A DNA stretch of 64,000 nucleotides, from assembly GCF_041224545.1 (NCBI RefSeq), contig NZ_JBGFGP010000105.1, forward strand, positions 24,840 through 88,839, given 5' to 3'. Shown here one piece after another: positions 8,670 to 16,916 of this stretch. A program made the position numbers and the translations under genes. The notes under the pieces are model-generated. The model worked only from the letters and a program-made list of their open reading frames with translations. It did no database searches and was not told the origin of the DNA. This DNA comes from Sedimentitalea sp041224545 (GTDB taxonomy: Bacteria > Pseudomonadota > Alphaproteobacteria > Rhodobacterales > Rhodobacteraceae). The first letter of the stretch is position 1. Every line of letters begins with the position of its first letter.

Positions 8670-8717
8670 GGCATGCCTCGCTTGAATGGTTGCGCCTGCA
8701 GGTATAGGCCCTTGCCC

Positions 8718-9422
8718 ATGCGCTTTGAAACCCCTCTTGTTCCCGCCCGGCTGATCCGCCGCTACAAACGCTTTCTGGCCGATTGCAGGCTGGAGGATGG
8801 GCGCGAAATCACCGCCCATTGCGCCAACCCCGGATCGATGATGGGGCTGGCGGAGCCGGGCCAGAAGGTCTGGCTCGAACCGAATGACGATCCGCGCAAA
8901 AAGCTGAAATTCGGCTGGCGCCTGGTCGATCATGAAAACGGGCATTTTACCGGTGTAGACACCTCGGTACCCAATCGCGCGCTTCGCTCCGCGTTGACTG
9001 CCGGACAGGTCGAAGGCTTGATGGGCTACGGCACCGTACGCCCCGAGGTCAGGTATGGTGAGTCGAGCCGCATCGACTTCCTTCTGCGCCAAGACGGCCG
9101 TCCCGATGCCTATGTCGAGGTCAAGAGCGTGACATTGTGTCGCCAGCCGGGGCTGGCCGAATTTCCGGATTCAGTGACCAAGCGCGGCGCGAAACACCTT
9201 GCAGAATTGGCTCATGTGGCCGAACAGGGACATCGCGCCGTGATGCTGTATCTGGTTCAGCGCACCGATTGTACGGCGTTCGCCCTCGCGCGCGACATTG
9301 ACCCGGAATATGCTGCGGCCTATGACGCCGCCCGCGACCGGGGCGTTGAAACACTGTGCTTTGGAACCAGGATTTCGCCGCAGGGCATTGACCTGGGGTG
9401 GCCTGTTGCGGTCGTGATTTGA
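8718..9422 (+). CDS. sfsA: DNA/RNA nuclease SfsA (sugar fermentation stimulation protein)
   Basis: A 234-residue protein, the usual SfsA length. Recognisable segments are VPARLIRRYKRFLADC (N-terminal OB-like part), HCANPGSMMGLAEPG, then YGESSRIDFLL, YVEVKSVTLC and FPDSVTKRGAKHLAEL, which carry the D...ExK pattern of a restriction-nuclease-like fold. Historically linked to maltose metabolism regulation in E. coli; its cellular role remains poorly defined. The ATG at 8718 gives the standard MRFETPLVPA start. Confidence 0.93.
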   Translation: MRFETPLVPARLIRRYKRFLADCRLEDGREITAHCANPGSMMGLAEPGQKVWLEPNDDPRKKLKFGWRLVDHENGHFTGVDTSVPNRALRSALTAGQVEGLMGYGTVRPEVRYGESSRIDFLLRQDGRPDAYVEVKSVTLCRQPGLAEFPDSVTKRGAKHLAELAHVAEQGHRAVMLYLVQRTDCTAFALARDIDPEYAAAYDAARDRGVETLCFGTRISPQGIDLGWPVAVVI

Positions 9423-9476
9423 CCTCCACTGGCACTTTTGCGTGTGGGGCATTAACTATATGGTAAGTCAAGAGAC

Positions 9477-10304
9477 ATGGAGTCAACGGTGAACAACGAG
9501 CTGCGCGGCCGTCTGACCAAGGATGGCATCCGAATTTACGATCGCTCCGATTTCAACGGAATGCATGCTGCGGGTGCACTCGCGGCGCGAATTCTGGACG
9601 ATATTCGTGACCATGTGTTCGTCGGGCAAACCACCGGAGCGATTGATGCGGCCATCACCCGCATGGTCGAAGAGGCGGGCGCGAAATCCGCCACCATCGG
9701 TTACAAGGGGTACGAGCATGCGAGCTGTATCTCGGTGAACCATGTGGTCTGCCACGGTATTCCCGGCGACAAGAAACTCAAGGATGGCGACATCCTGAAC
9801 ATCGACGTCACGGTGATCGTTGATGGCTGGTTCGGTGACACAAGCCGGATGTATGTCGCCGGCAAACTGCCGCGCAAGGCAGAGCGGCTGATCCAGGTCA
9901 CGCATGATGCGCTGATGAAGGGGATCGAGATCGTGAAGCCGGGCAACACGTTCGGCGATATCGGCCATGCGATACAATCCTATGTCGAGGCGCACCGCAT
10001 GAGCGTGGTACGCGATTTCTGCGGACATGGTCTGGGCCGGGTGTTTCACGCGCCGCCCAACGTGCTGCACTATGGTCGTCCGGGAGCCGGCGCGACGCTG
10101 GAAGAGGGCATGTTCTTTACCATCGAGCCGATGGTGAACCTGGGCCGCCCGGAAACCAAGACCCTTGCCGACGACTGGACGGCGGTAACGCGCGACAAGT
10201 CCCTGTCCGCCCAGTTCGAGCATTCGATCGGCGTGACGTCGGACGGGTTCGAAATCTTCACGCTGTCACCTTCCGGGCGCTTTCATCCCACCTACGACGG
10301 CTGA
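9477..10304 (+). CDS. map: Methionine aminopeptidase type I
   Basis: A 275-residue (or 271 if the GTG at 9489 is used) pita-bread metalloprotease that removes the initiator Met from nascent proteins. Visible metal ligands and motifs: DVTVIVDGWFGDTSRMY with the two Asp ligands, CGHGLGRVFHAPPNVLHY with the His ligand, FTIEPMVNLG with a Glu ligand and QFEHSIGVTSDG with the final Glu. No N-terminal zinc-finger extension is present. GGAG lies at 9479-9482, six bases before the GTG, making that start a real competitor of the ATG at 9477. Confidence 0.94.
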   Translation: MESTVNNELRGRLTKDGIRIYDRSDFNGMHAAGALAARILDDIRDHVFVGQTTGAIDAAITRMVEEAGAKSATIGYKGYEHASCISVNHVVCHGIPGDKKLKDGDILNIDVTVIVDGWFGDTSRMYVAGKLPRKAERLIQVTHDALMKGIEIVKPGNTFGDIGHAIQSYVEAHRMSVVRDFCGHGLGRVFHAPPNVLHYGRPGAGATLEEGMFFTIEPMVNLGRPETKTLADDWTAVTRDKSLSAQFEHSIGVTSDGFEIFTLSPSGRFHPTYDG

Positions 10305-10330
10305 CCGGCACCGACAGAACAGCGTGATGC

Positions 10331-10894
10331 TCAGGCCGCGCCGCCGGGTGCCTGTAGCAAGGTCACATGCGTGTCGCCGTATTTCCGGGTGTCGATCAGG
10401 GTGAAGTCTTCGGGTGCCGGCATTGGGGCGCTTTCTTCCCAGACGATCAAAGCTGCGGGTGCGATCCAGCCACCTTCAAGCGCAGCGGCAAGCGCCTTTT
10501 GTCCGAGCGATTTGCCGTAGGGCGGATCAAGGAACACGAGATCGCAGACCGTGCCGGGGCAGGGGCCGAGCCGCGTCGCATCGCGGCGCAACAGATCGGT
10601 TTGGCCTTCGCTGCGGGTCAGTTCGATATTCCTGCGGATTAATTGCCCGGCAGCGCGTCCGTCATCGACGAATGTGACATGTGCCGCGCCGCGCGACAGC
10701 GCCTCGAGACCGAGCGCGCCCGTGCCCGCAAAAAGATCGAGCACCCGCGCGCCCTCAAGGTCATGGCGGTGCGCCAGCACATTGAACAGGCTTTCTCGCA
10801 CCCTGTCCGTCGTCGGCCGCAAATGCGCTGCGGAATCGCCCTTGCCAACAGGGGCCAGAGCCCGCCCGCGAAAACGTCCGGCGATGATCCTCAC
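10331..10894 (-). CDS. rsmD: 16S rRNA (guanine(966)-N2)-methyltransferase
   Basis: A 187-residue SAM-dependent methyltransferase. MRIIAGRFRGRAL and RPTTDRVRESLFNVL are the RsmD N-terminal signature, VLDLFAGTGALGLEALSRGA is SAM motif I, and FLDPPYGKSLGQ holds the DPPY catalytic motif IV. It methylates G966 of 16S rRNA during 30S assembly. It begins with GTG at 10894, which overlaps the TGA of the upstream flavoprotein gene (GTGA), indicating translational coupling. It converges with map, leaving 26 bp between stops. Confidence 0.94.
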   Translation of the reverse strand: MRIIAGRFRGRALAPVGKGDSAAHLRPTTDRVRESLFNVLAHRHDLEGARVLDLFAGTGALGLEALSRGAAHVTFVDDGRAAGQLIRRNIELTRSEGQTDLLRRDATRLGPCPGTVCDLVFLDPPYGKSLGQKALAAALEGGWIAPAALIVWEESAPMPAPEDFTLIDTRKYGDTHVTLLQAPGGAA

Positions 10895-12102
10895 GGGCGC
10901 AGCAGCGATTTCAGGTCGGTTTGGGGGTTGGCAATGTCGTCCGGGGCGGGCGACTTTCCCGCCTCGATCAGGCGTTTGCCAATCATGTAACCTCGGGGAT
11001 CGTTCATCGCGTCAACCGCACGCAGCGTGTCGCCGGCATAGTACCAGAACGAAACCGAGCCCTTGTCGCCGTGGCGCGTCACAACGCGATCATAGCCCGA
11101 GTTCAGCCCCGCGATCTGCAATTTCACGTCATATTGATCCGACCAGAACCAGGGCCTTGGAATATATGGCCGCGCCGCACCAAGCATGTTTTCCGCAACA
11201 CATTCCGCCTGATCGATGGCGTTGGGGACGCTTTCGAGACGGATGCGGCCGCCCGCATGGGGAAAGGACGCGCAATCGCCCGCCGCCCAGATCGACGGAT
11301 CAGAGGTCCGGCCCATCTCGTCAACCGCAATGCCGTTGTCGATGGTCAGCCCGGCCTGTTCGGCGAGCGCGCCAGACGGCGCGATGCCAACGCCGACGAT
11401 CACGAAATCAAGGTCGATTTCACTGCCATCGCTCAGGACCGCCCCAACGACCCTGCCATCGCTTCCATTCAGGCGATCCAGCCCGACTCCTTCGCGGATT
11501 TCTACGCCATGACCGCTGTGCAGCGCGCGGAAATAATCGCTGGTCTCGGGCGCGGCGACCCGTTGCAGGATGCGATCCGCCATCTCGACAAGCGTCACCT
11601 TGACTCCGCGCTTGGCAGCAACCGCCGCCGCCTCAAGCCCGATATACCCGCCACCGACGATCAGCGCACGGGCGCCTTCGGTGACGGCAGACGCCATGGC
11701 GTCGACATCCGACAGGGTGCGCACCACATGAACACCATCCAGGTCGCCACCGATCGCGGCTGGCAGCCGGCGCGGTTCCGACCCCGTGGTCAGCGCGAGT
11801 TGGTCATAGGAGATCACCTCGTCCCCGATTGCCACCGTTCTGGCCGCCGGATCGATTGCCGTCACGGTGGCACCGGTGCGCAGCGTTATGTTCTGATCGG
11901 CGTAAAAGCTCTCGGGTCGCAGGTAGAGGCGCTCCAGTTCCATGTCGCCGAGCAGATACGCCTTGCTGAGTGGTGGCCGCTGATAGGGCGGAACAGGTTC
12001 GGCTCCGATAAGCGTCAGTTCGCCCTCAAATCCGCTATTGCGCAGTTTGGCCACCAGAGAAGCCCCGGCCTGACCGGCCCCGATCACAACGATATGGCTC
12101 AT
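10891..12102 (-). CDS. FAD-dependent NAD(P)H oxidoreductase, ferredoxin/rubredoxin reductase-like
   Basis: A 403-residue flavoprotein of the putidaredoxin/rhodocoxin reductase type. It has VVIGAGQAGASLVAKLRNSG (FAD dinucleotide fold), PPYQRPPLSKAYL, a second fold LIVGGGYIGLEAAAVAAKRG for NAD(P)H, IWAAGDCASFPH near the end of the FAD domain, and a C-terminal reductase domain with PWFWSDQYDVKLQIAGL. It passes electrons from NAD(P)H to a small ferredoxin or rubredoxin, but no partner gene is adjacent. It is coupled to rsmD downstream and diverges from the peroxiredoxin gene. Confidence 0.9.
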   Translation of the reverse strand: MSHIVVIGAGQAGASLVAKLRNSGFEGELTLIGAEPVPPYQRPPLSKAYLLGDMELERLYLRPESFYADQNITLRTGATVTAIDPAARTVAIGDEVISYDQLALTTGSEPRRLPAAIGGDLDGVHVVRTLSDVDAMASAVTEGARALIVGGGYIGLEAAAVAAKRGVKVTLVEMADRILQRVAAPETSDYFRALHSGHGVEIREGVGLDRLNGSDGRVVGAVLSDGSEIDLDFVIVGVGIAPSGALAEQAGLTIDNGIAVDEMGRTSDPSIWAAGDCASFPHAGGRIRLESVPNAIDQAECVAENMLGAARPYIPRPWFWSDQYDVKLQIAGLNSGYDRVVTRHGDKGSVSFWYYAGDTLRAVDAMNDPRGYMIGKRLIEAGKSPAPDDIANPQTDLKSLLRP

Positions 12103-12195
12103 CTGTCTACATCGCCCCTTGCAAGTGGTTGTTCCGTTGCTCACAAATCCTAAATGTGACACTGGCGCAAACGAAATTTCAGAAAGGAACTCAGC

Positions 12196-12684
12196 ATGAC
12201 GATTTCCACCGGAGAGAAACTGCCCGAGGCAAAGTTGGTCGCATTGGGGGCGGATGGACCCGAAGCGGTCTCGCTCGCGGACAAGACTAAGGGACGCAAA
12301 GTCGTGATTTTCGCGGTTCCCGGAGCCTTTACGCCCACCTGCCATTCCTCGCACATGCCCAGCTTTATCCGCACCAAGTCGCAGTTCGACGACAAGGGCG
12401 TCGACGAGATCATCTGTGTATCGGTCAACGACCCTTTCGTGATGAAGGCCTGGGGCGACTCAACCGGCGCGGAAGAGGCCGGGCTGACCTTGCTGTCCGA
12501 TCCGGAAAGCGCGTTCACCAAGGCAATCGGCATGGATTTCGACGCGCCTCCCGCCGGGCTGATCGCCCGTTCGCGGCGCTATGCGATGCTGGTCGAGGAC
12601 GGCACTGTCTCGCTGTTGCAGGTCGAGGAAAACCCCGGTGTCTGCGACGTGTCGGGCGGCGAAGCGCTGCTTGAGTCGATGTAG
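12196..12684 (+). CDS. Peroxiredoxin (AHP1/Prx5 type)
   Basis: A 162-residue thiol peroxidase. The peroxidatic Cys49 lies in VPGAFTPTCHSSHMP, the Prx5/AHP1 signature; a further Cys (NPGVCDVSGGEALL) near the C-terminus could resolve the sulfenate. These cytosolic enzymes reduce hydrogen and alkyl peroxides, commonly with glutathione/glutaredoxin or thioredoxin. AAAGGAAC precedes the ATG with good spacing. A strong hairpin directly follows the gene, so it is probably monocistronic. Confidence 0.94.
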   Translation: MTISTGEKLPEAKLVALGADGPEAVSLADKTKGRKVVIFAVPGAFTPTCHSSHMPSFIRTKSQFDDKGVDEIICVSVNDPFVMKAWGDSTGAEEAGLTLLSDPESAFTKAIGMDFDAPPAGLIARSRRYAMLVEDGTVSLLQVEENPGVCDVSGGEALLESM

Positions 12685-12691
12685 TGACACC

Positions 12692-12723
12692 GCGGTCATC
12701 GGGGGCCGCTTCCCGATGACCGC
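12692..12723 (+). terminator. Intrinsic terminator-like hairpin after peroxiredoxin gene
   Basis: A perfect 12-bp stem, GCGGTCATCGGG (12692-12703) pairing with CCCGATGACCGC (12712-12723), with an 8-nt loop and then AGCTTTC. It starts 7 bp after the stop. The T-tract is short, so termination may be partial. Confidence 0.75.
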
Positions 12724-12795
12724 AGCTTTCATCCTCGCCGCCCGGAATGGCGATCGGGATGGTAGAGATCGTGCGTGGCCAGTGCGCCGCAGCGC

Positions 12796-13089
12796 CTAGA
12801 TCAGGCTGTCCATCTTGCGGGCGAGCTTGGCGTCCTGAGCACTCAGCCCGCCGACGTCGTGGGTGGTAAGAACCACGTTCACGGTCTTGTAGACATTGCT
12901 CCACTCCGGATGATGATCCCATTTTTCCGCCCAGATCGCGACCCGGGTCATCCACCCGAACGCATCTATGAAATTATCGAACACGAATTTCTTTTCTATG
13001 GCGTCCCGGCCTTCGCACATGGACCAGCCGGTCTTGAGCAATGGTCCCAGCAGAGGGCCGCGTGCTTCGTCGGACAGTTTCTCGGTCAT
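12796..13089 (-). CDS. phhB: Pterin-4a-carbinolamine dehydratase
   Basis: A 97-residue DCoH/PhhB-family protein. The motif block FVFDNFIDAFGWMTRVAIWAE, KWDHHPEWSNVYKTV and LTTHDVGGLSAQDAKLA contains the catalytic HH...W...H set. Known role: dehydrates 4a-hydroxytetrahydropterin to regenerate the cofactor of phenylalanine hydroxylase; in bacteria lacking that enzyme the role is debated. No aromatic hydroxylase is in the window. Its ATG overlaps the upstream FemAB-like gene stop (ATGA). Confidence 0.92.
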   Translation of the reverse strand: MTEKLSDEARGPLLGPLLKTGWSMCEGRDAIEKKFVFDNFIDAFGWMTRVAIWAEKWDHHPEWSNVYKTVNVVLTTHDVGGLSAQDAKLARKMDSLI

Positions 13090-14273
13090 TGCTGTTCCTC
13101 CACCTGTGGTTTTCTGAACGGACCGTATTCGGTCAATATTTCGATCTCGTCTGCAACGGCTTCACGCTCGGCCCTGAGATAATTGGCAATCGCCCCGGCA
13201 AAACCTGGATCCGCAACCCAGTGCAGACTGTGAGTCTGGGTTGGCAAATAGCCGCGCGCCAGCTTGTGTTCCCCCTGTGCCCCGGCTTCGACCCGCGTCA
13301 TGCCTTGCGCGATGGCAAAGTCGATAGCCCGATAATAGCACAGTTCGAAATGCAGGCAGGGGTGATGTTCGATGCAGCCCCAATAGCGCCCAAAGAGCGT
13401 ATTGCGCCCGATCACGTTCAAAGCGCCCGCGACCCAACGGCCATTCCGCTCTGCCAGAACCAGCGCCAGGTCGTCGCGCAGGTGCGCTTGCGCCTGTTCG
13501 AAAAACTGTCGTGTCAGGTAGGGAGAACCCCATTTGCGCGCGCCGGTGTCCTGATAGAATTCCCAGAACGCGTCCCAGTGACCGGGTTCGATCCGATCGC
13601 CGGTCAGGACATGGATGTCGCCGCCAAAACCGTTGGCCTGTGCGCGCTCCTTGCGAATATTCTTGCGCTTGCGTGACGACAGGCTTGCGAGGAAAGCGTT
13701 GAAATCGGCATAGCTGTCGTTCAGCCAGTGAAACTGCTGGCTGGCGCGGGCCATAAGCCCCATCTTTTCACCGGCGGCGGCCTCCTGCTCTGTGCAAAAG
13801 GTCACGTGCAGGGATGACAGCTGATTGTCCGCCGCCAGTTGAACCGCACCTTGCACCAGCGCCGACTGCCCGATCTCGTCATAGCCGGGTCGTACCAGGA
13901 ACCGCCGGCCTGTCGCGGGGGTGTGCGGCACCGCGATCTGGAGTTTGGGATAGTATCGCCCGCCCGCGCGTTCATAGGCATGTGCCCAGTTGTGATCAAA
14001 AATGTACTCGCCCTGAGAATGCGATTTGGCATAGAGCGGGGCACAGGCAATCAGCATTCCGTCGAGATAGGCGGTCAGGTATTGCGGCTGCCAACCGGTT
14101 CCGCGTCCGACGGATCCGGAGTCTTCGAGCGCAGACAGGAAGCGGTGGGTGGTGAACGGGTCGATCGGACGACCGCCATCCGCGGCTTCCGGGCAGGCGC
14201 AACTGTCCCAGTCGTCTGGCGCAATCTGCGACAGCGAGCCGATCACTTCTATTTCGATCTGTGCCTGGTCCAT
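13086..14273 (-). CDS. GNAT/FemAB-like peptidoglycan-biosynthesis domain protein (COG3146)
   Basis: A 395-residue protein of the DUF482/COG3146 family, related to Fem aminoacyltransferases and GNAT enzymes. Recognisable runs are FTTHRFLSALEDSGSVG at the N-terminus, SSRKRKNIRKERAQ in the middle, FYQDTGARKWGSPYLTRQFF, and the C-terminal ARGYLPTQTHSLHW, all typical of the family. The biochemical function is not established. It lies between GDPD (45 bp upstream) and phhB (4-bp overlap), which suggests co-expression but not a pathway. Confidence 0.88.
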   Translation of the reverse strand: MDQAQIEIEVIGSLSQIAPDDWDSCACPEAADGGRPIDPFTTHRFLSALEDSGSVGRGTGWQPQYLTAYLDGMLIACAPLYAKSHSQGEYIFDHNWAHAYERAGGRYYPKLQIAVPHTPATGRRFLVRPGYDEIGQSALVQGAVQLAADNQLSSLHVTFCTEQEAAAGEKMGLMARASQQFHWLNDSYADFNAFLASLSSRKRKNIRKERAQANGFGGDIHVLTGDRIEPGHWDAFWEFYQDTGARKWGSPYLTRQFFEQAQAHLRDDLALVLAERNGRWVAGALNVIGRNTLFGRYWGCIEHHPCLHFELCYYRAIDFAIAQGMTRVEAGAQGEHKLARGYLPTQTHSLHWVADPGFAGAIANYLRAEREAVADEIEILTEYGPFRKPQVEEQQ

Positions 14274-14318
14274 CTGTTCCTCGCGCGTGACCTATATCTG
14301 GTCACGGCAGACGCCGGA

Positions 14319-15089
14319 TCAACCCGCAAGAGGCGCCAGATACCTTTCAAAGGTCACATTGTCGGCATATCGGCGGGCCTCTGCCTCCTCGCGGTGCGAG
14401 CGTACGGTCCAGCACAGCACCGGGGTTCCTGCCGCGCGCAGATCTGCAACGCGACGACGGGTCAGATCCGCCTTGTCATGGCTGATGAAGCTGGCCCCTG
14501 AGCTGGCAAAGTCCTGAATGTTCCGCAGCCGCTCACAGGTTGCGACCGGCAACGGCCATTCTGCGGGATCATAGCCGCTGGTCACCAGGCCGCGTGGCAG
14601 ATCGGGTGCCAGTTCTGCCATTTTCGCGACGCTGTGCGGGTTGAATGACATCACGGCAACAGGGCCGGAGTAACCCCGCAACGCCGCAGCCGTGGCCTGT
14701 TCCAGCGGCCCGATCCCTGTGCCCATTGCGCCATCCTGATCCTTTATCTCGACCAGCAGCGGCACCCGGCCAGCCACCAGCGCGACGATCTCGGTCAGGG
14801 TCGGTATGGCTTCCCCGTCGCCATGACGGAGCGGCACCCGGCATGCTTCGTCCATCGTCAGTTTGCGCACCGGGCCGGACTGTTCGGTCAGGCGCGCGAG
14901 TTCATAGTCATGAAACACGAGCGCCTGTGCGTCGGCGGTCAGTTGCAGGTCGATCTCGATGCCATACCCCGCGGCGATGGCCGCCCGAATGGCGGCGCGG
15001 CTGTTTTCCGGGCGCCCGTCCGCGATGTCGTGCAATGCACGATGGGCGATTGGGGTTTCCGTGAACGCCCTGGGCAGGCGTGGCGTCAT
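14319..15089 (-). CDS. Glycerophosphodiester phosphodiesterase
   Basis: A 256-residue GDPD TIM-barrel protein. IAHRALHD holds the first catalytic His, ENSRAAIRAAIAAGYGIEIDLQLT the metal-binding Glu and Glu/Asp, and VFHDYELARLT the second His. The C-terminal GTPVLCWTVRS strand completes the barrel. No signal peptide is present, so it acts in the cytosol like UgpQ, hydrolysing glycerophosphodiesters to glycerol-3-phosphate and an alcohol. Its ATG overlaps the RidA gene stop by 4 bp. Confidence 0.92.
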   Translation of the reverse strand: MTPRLPRAFTETPIAHRALHDIADGRPENSRAAIRAAIAAGYGIEIDLQLTADAQALVFHDYELARLTEQSGPVRKLTMDEACRVPLRHGDGEAIPTLTEIVALVAGRVPLLVEIKDQDGAMGTGIGPLEQATAAALRGYSGPVAVMSFNPHSVAKMAELAPDLPRGLVTSGYDPAEWPLPVATCERLRNIQDFASSGASFISHDKADLTRRRVADLRAAGTPVLCWTVRSHREEAEARRYADNVTFERYLAPLAG

Positions 15090-15544
15090 TTGATCTGGAA
15101 AATGCCGTCGATCTCGACCGCGACCCCCAGGGGCAGCGCCGCAGCGGAGACGGCGGCGCGAGCGTGCCGGCCCGCATCGCCCAACACCTCCACAAGGAAA
15201 TCCGAAGCGCCGTTCACCACCTTGGGCTGGTCGGTAAAGTCGGGGGTCGAGTTGACAAAGGCGGTCAGCTTGATCACCCGGACCAACCGGTCGAGATTGC
15301 CGCCGCAGGCCGCCTTGACCTGCGCCAGCAGGTTGATCGCACAGGATTTGGCCGCGACGGCCCCTGCGTCGACATCCATCGTGTCACCCAGCTTGCCAAC
15401 GATCAGACCGTTCGCATCGCTGGCGATCTGGCCCGAGACATAGACGGTGTCGCCGATCGTGACGAATGGTACATAATTGGCTGCCGGCGCCGGCGCGTCT
15501 GGCAATGTCACACCAAGCTCGGCAAGTTTGTCTTCGATGCTCAT
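15086..15544 (-). CDS. RidA-family reactive intermediate/imine deaminase
   Basis: A 152-residue YjgF/YER057c/UK114 protein. The C-terminal motif ARAAVSAAALPLGVAVEIDG keeps the Arg that coordinates the substrate carboxylate in RidA, and VYVSGQIASDANG matches the N-terminal strand. It lies in the variant group with an N-terminal EDKLAELGVTLP helix. It probably hydrolyses reactive enamines/imines. It is followed by GDPD with an ATGA overlap; 70 bp separate it from the upstream HlyD gene. Confidence 0.92.
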   Translation of the reverse strand: MSIEDKLAELGVTLPDAPAPAANYVPFVTIGDTVYVSGQIASDANGLIVGKLGDTMDVDAGAVAAKSCAINLLAQVKAACGGNLDRLVRVIKLTAFVNSTPDFTDQPKVVNGASDFLVEVLGDAGRHARAAVSAAALPLGVAVEIDGIFQIK

Positions 15545-15614
15545 GGCGGGTCCCCTTTGAAGTCGTGTTGCGCGCGGACGCTAGCCGGGTTCGGCGGCGG
15601 CGAAAAGCCCGAAG

Positions 15615-16916
15615 TCAGGATTCGCGGAACGCCTTGGTGAAATAGTCTGCCAGGGGTTTGACCAGATAGGCGAGCGGTGTGCGCGCATCGGTGCGGATAA
15701 AGGTCTCGACCGGCATGCCGGGAATGAGGATCGTCCCCTCTGGCAGCCTGTTCTGTTGGCCTTCCTCCAGCATGATCTCGGCACGATAGAACGTCGCGCT
15801 GGTGTTGCTGTCCTCGAACGCATCAGCCGAAACATGGGTAACTGTTCCGAACAGTTCCGGCGTCTGCCTTTGATCCAGTGCGGAAAACCGCAGCGTGACC
15901 GGCTGGCCGACAAAAATCTTGTCGATATGGATCGGCTCCACACGTGCGGCGATGACCAGCGGCCGATCCTGCGGCACGAGATACAGAACCGGGTCGGCGG
16001 GGCGTATCACCGAGCGCGGCGTCTGCACCGTGAGACCATAGACGATCCCCGAAACCGGAGCGGTGATGTCGAGCCGGTTCAACCGTTCGATCAGAGAACG
16101 CCGCTGTTCGGCAAGTTCGAGTTCGCGGTATTGCAGGTCGCGCAGGCGCGTGATCGCCTCTTCGCGCTGCTTGGTGACGAGCTTCAGAACCTCGATGTCG
16201 ATTTCGGTGATCCGGCCCTCGGCCTGCGCTTCGGAGGCGATAAGTTCGCCCAGCGTACCGTCAAGATCGGCAGCCGAGCGTTCCAGGTTCAGCACCGTGC
16301 CCGCTTGCGCAAGGCCACGGTCCAGAAGCGATTTCTGGTTGGCGAGTTCCTTGCTGATCAGGCTGATCTGGCGTTCGAGCGAATCCTGCTGGGCACGGAT
16401 GCCCTTGATCTGCTCCTGGATTTGCCCCCGGCGTTTTTCAAGCTGTTCAGCTTCCTTTTCGATGGAGTCCTTGCGTGCCTTGAACAACCGCTCCTGCCCG
16501 TCGATGAGCCCCTGCATCTCCGGGCGGAGTCGCGCGGCTTCGATCAACTCCGGGTCAAAGGTGATGGTCTCTGCGCCGTCGCGCTCGGCTTCGAGACGCC
16601 CGCGGCGGGCCATGAGCTCGAAAAGCTGGCCCTCGGTAATCAGAAGGTCGGACGACAGCAACTTGGCATCCAGCCTGATCAGAACCGCGCCCTCGGTGAC
16701 ACTGTCGCCTTCATCCACGAGGATCTCCGCCACCACACCGCCGTCAGGATGTTGAACGACCTGTCGGTTGCGGTCCACTTCGAGGCGCCCGGGCGCAATG
16801 ATCGCGCCGGCGATGTTGGACACCACCGACCATGTGCCGAATCCCCCCACCAGCAGCAGCAGTCCGAGAAGCCCAAACAGAACGGGTTTGCGGGCCGACC
16901 ACTTGTTCGCGCTCAT
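15615..16916 (-). CDS. HlyD-family type I secretion periplasmic adaptor
   Basis: A 433-residue membrane fusion protein. A single N-terminal membrane helix (PVLFGLLGLLLLVGGFGTWS) is followed by the biotinyl-lipoyl-like half (VVQHPDGGVVAEILVDEGD), a long coiled coil at about residues 90-260 rich in E, Q and L heptads, the second half-motif (LDITAPVSGIVYGL), and the beta-barrel part IPGMPVETFI near the C-terminus. It belongs to the PrtE/AprE subgroup. Its ATG overlaps the ABC gene stop by 4 bp. No outer-membrane TolC partner is encoded in the window. Confidence 0.93.
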   Translation of the reverse strand: MSANKWSARKPVLFGLLGLLLLVGGFGTWSVVSNIAGAIIAPGRLEVDRNRQVVQHPDGGVVAEILVDEGDSVTEGAVLIRLDAKLLSSDLLITEGQLFELMARRGRLEAERDGAETITFDPELIEAARLRPEMQGLIDGQERLFKARKDSIEKEAEQLEKRRGQIQEQIKGIRAQQDSLERQISLISKELANQKSLLDRGLAQAGTVLNLERSAADLDGTLGELIASEAQAEGRITEIDIEVLKLVTKQREEAITRLRDLQYRELELAEQRRSLIERLNRLDITAPVSGIVYGLTVQTPRSVIRPADPVLYLVPQDRPLVIAARVEPIHIDKIFVGQPVTLRFSALDQRQTPELFGTVTHVSADAFEDSNTSATFYRAEIMLEEGQQNRLPEGTILIPGMPVETFIRTDARTPLAYLVKPLADYFTKAFRES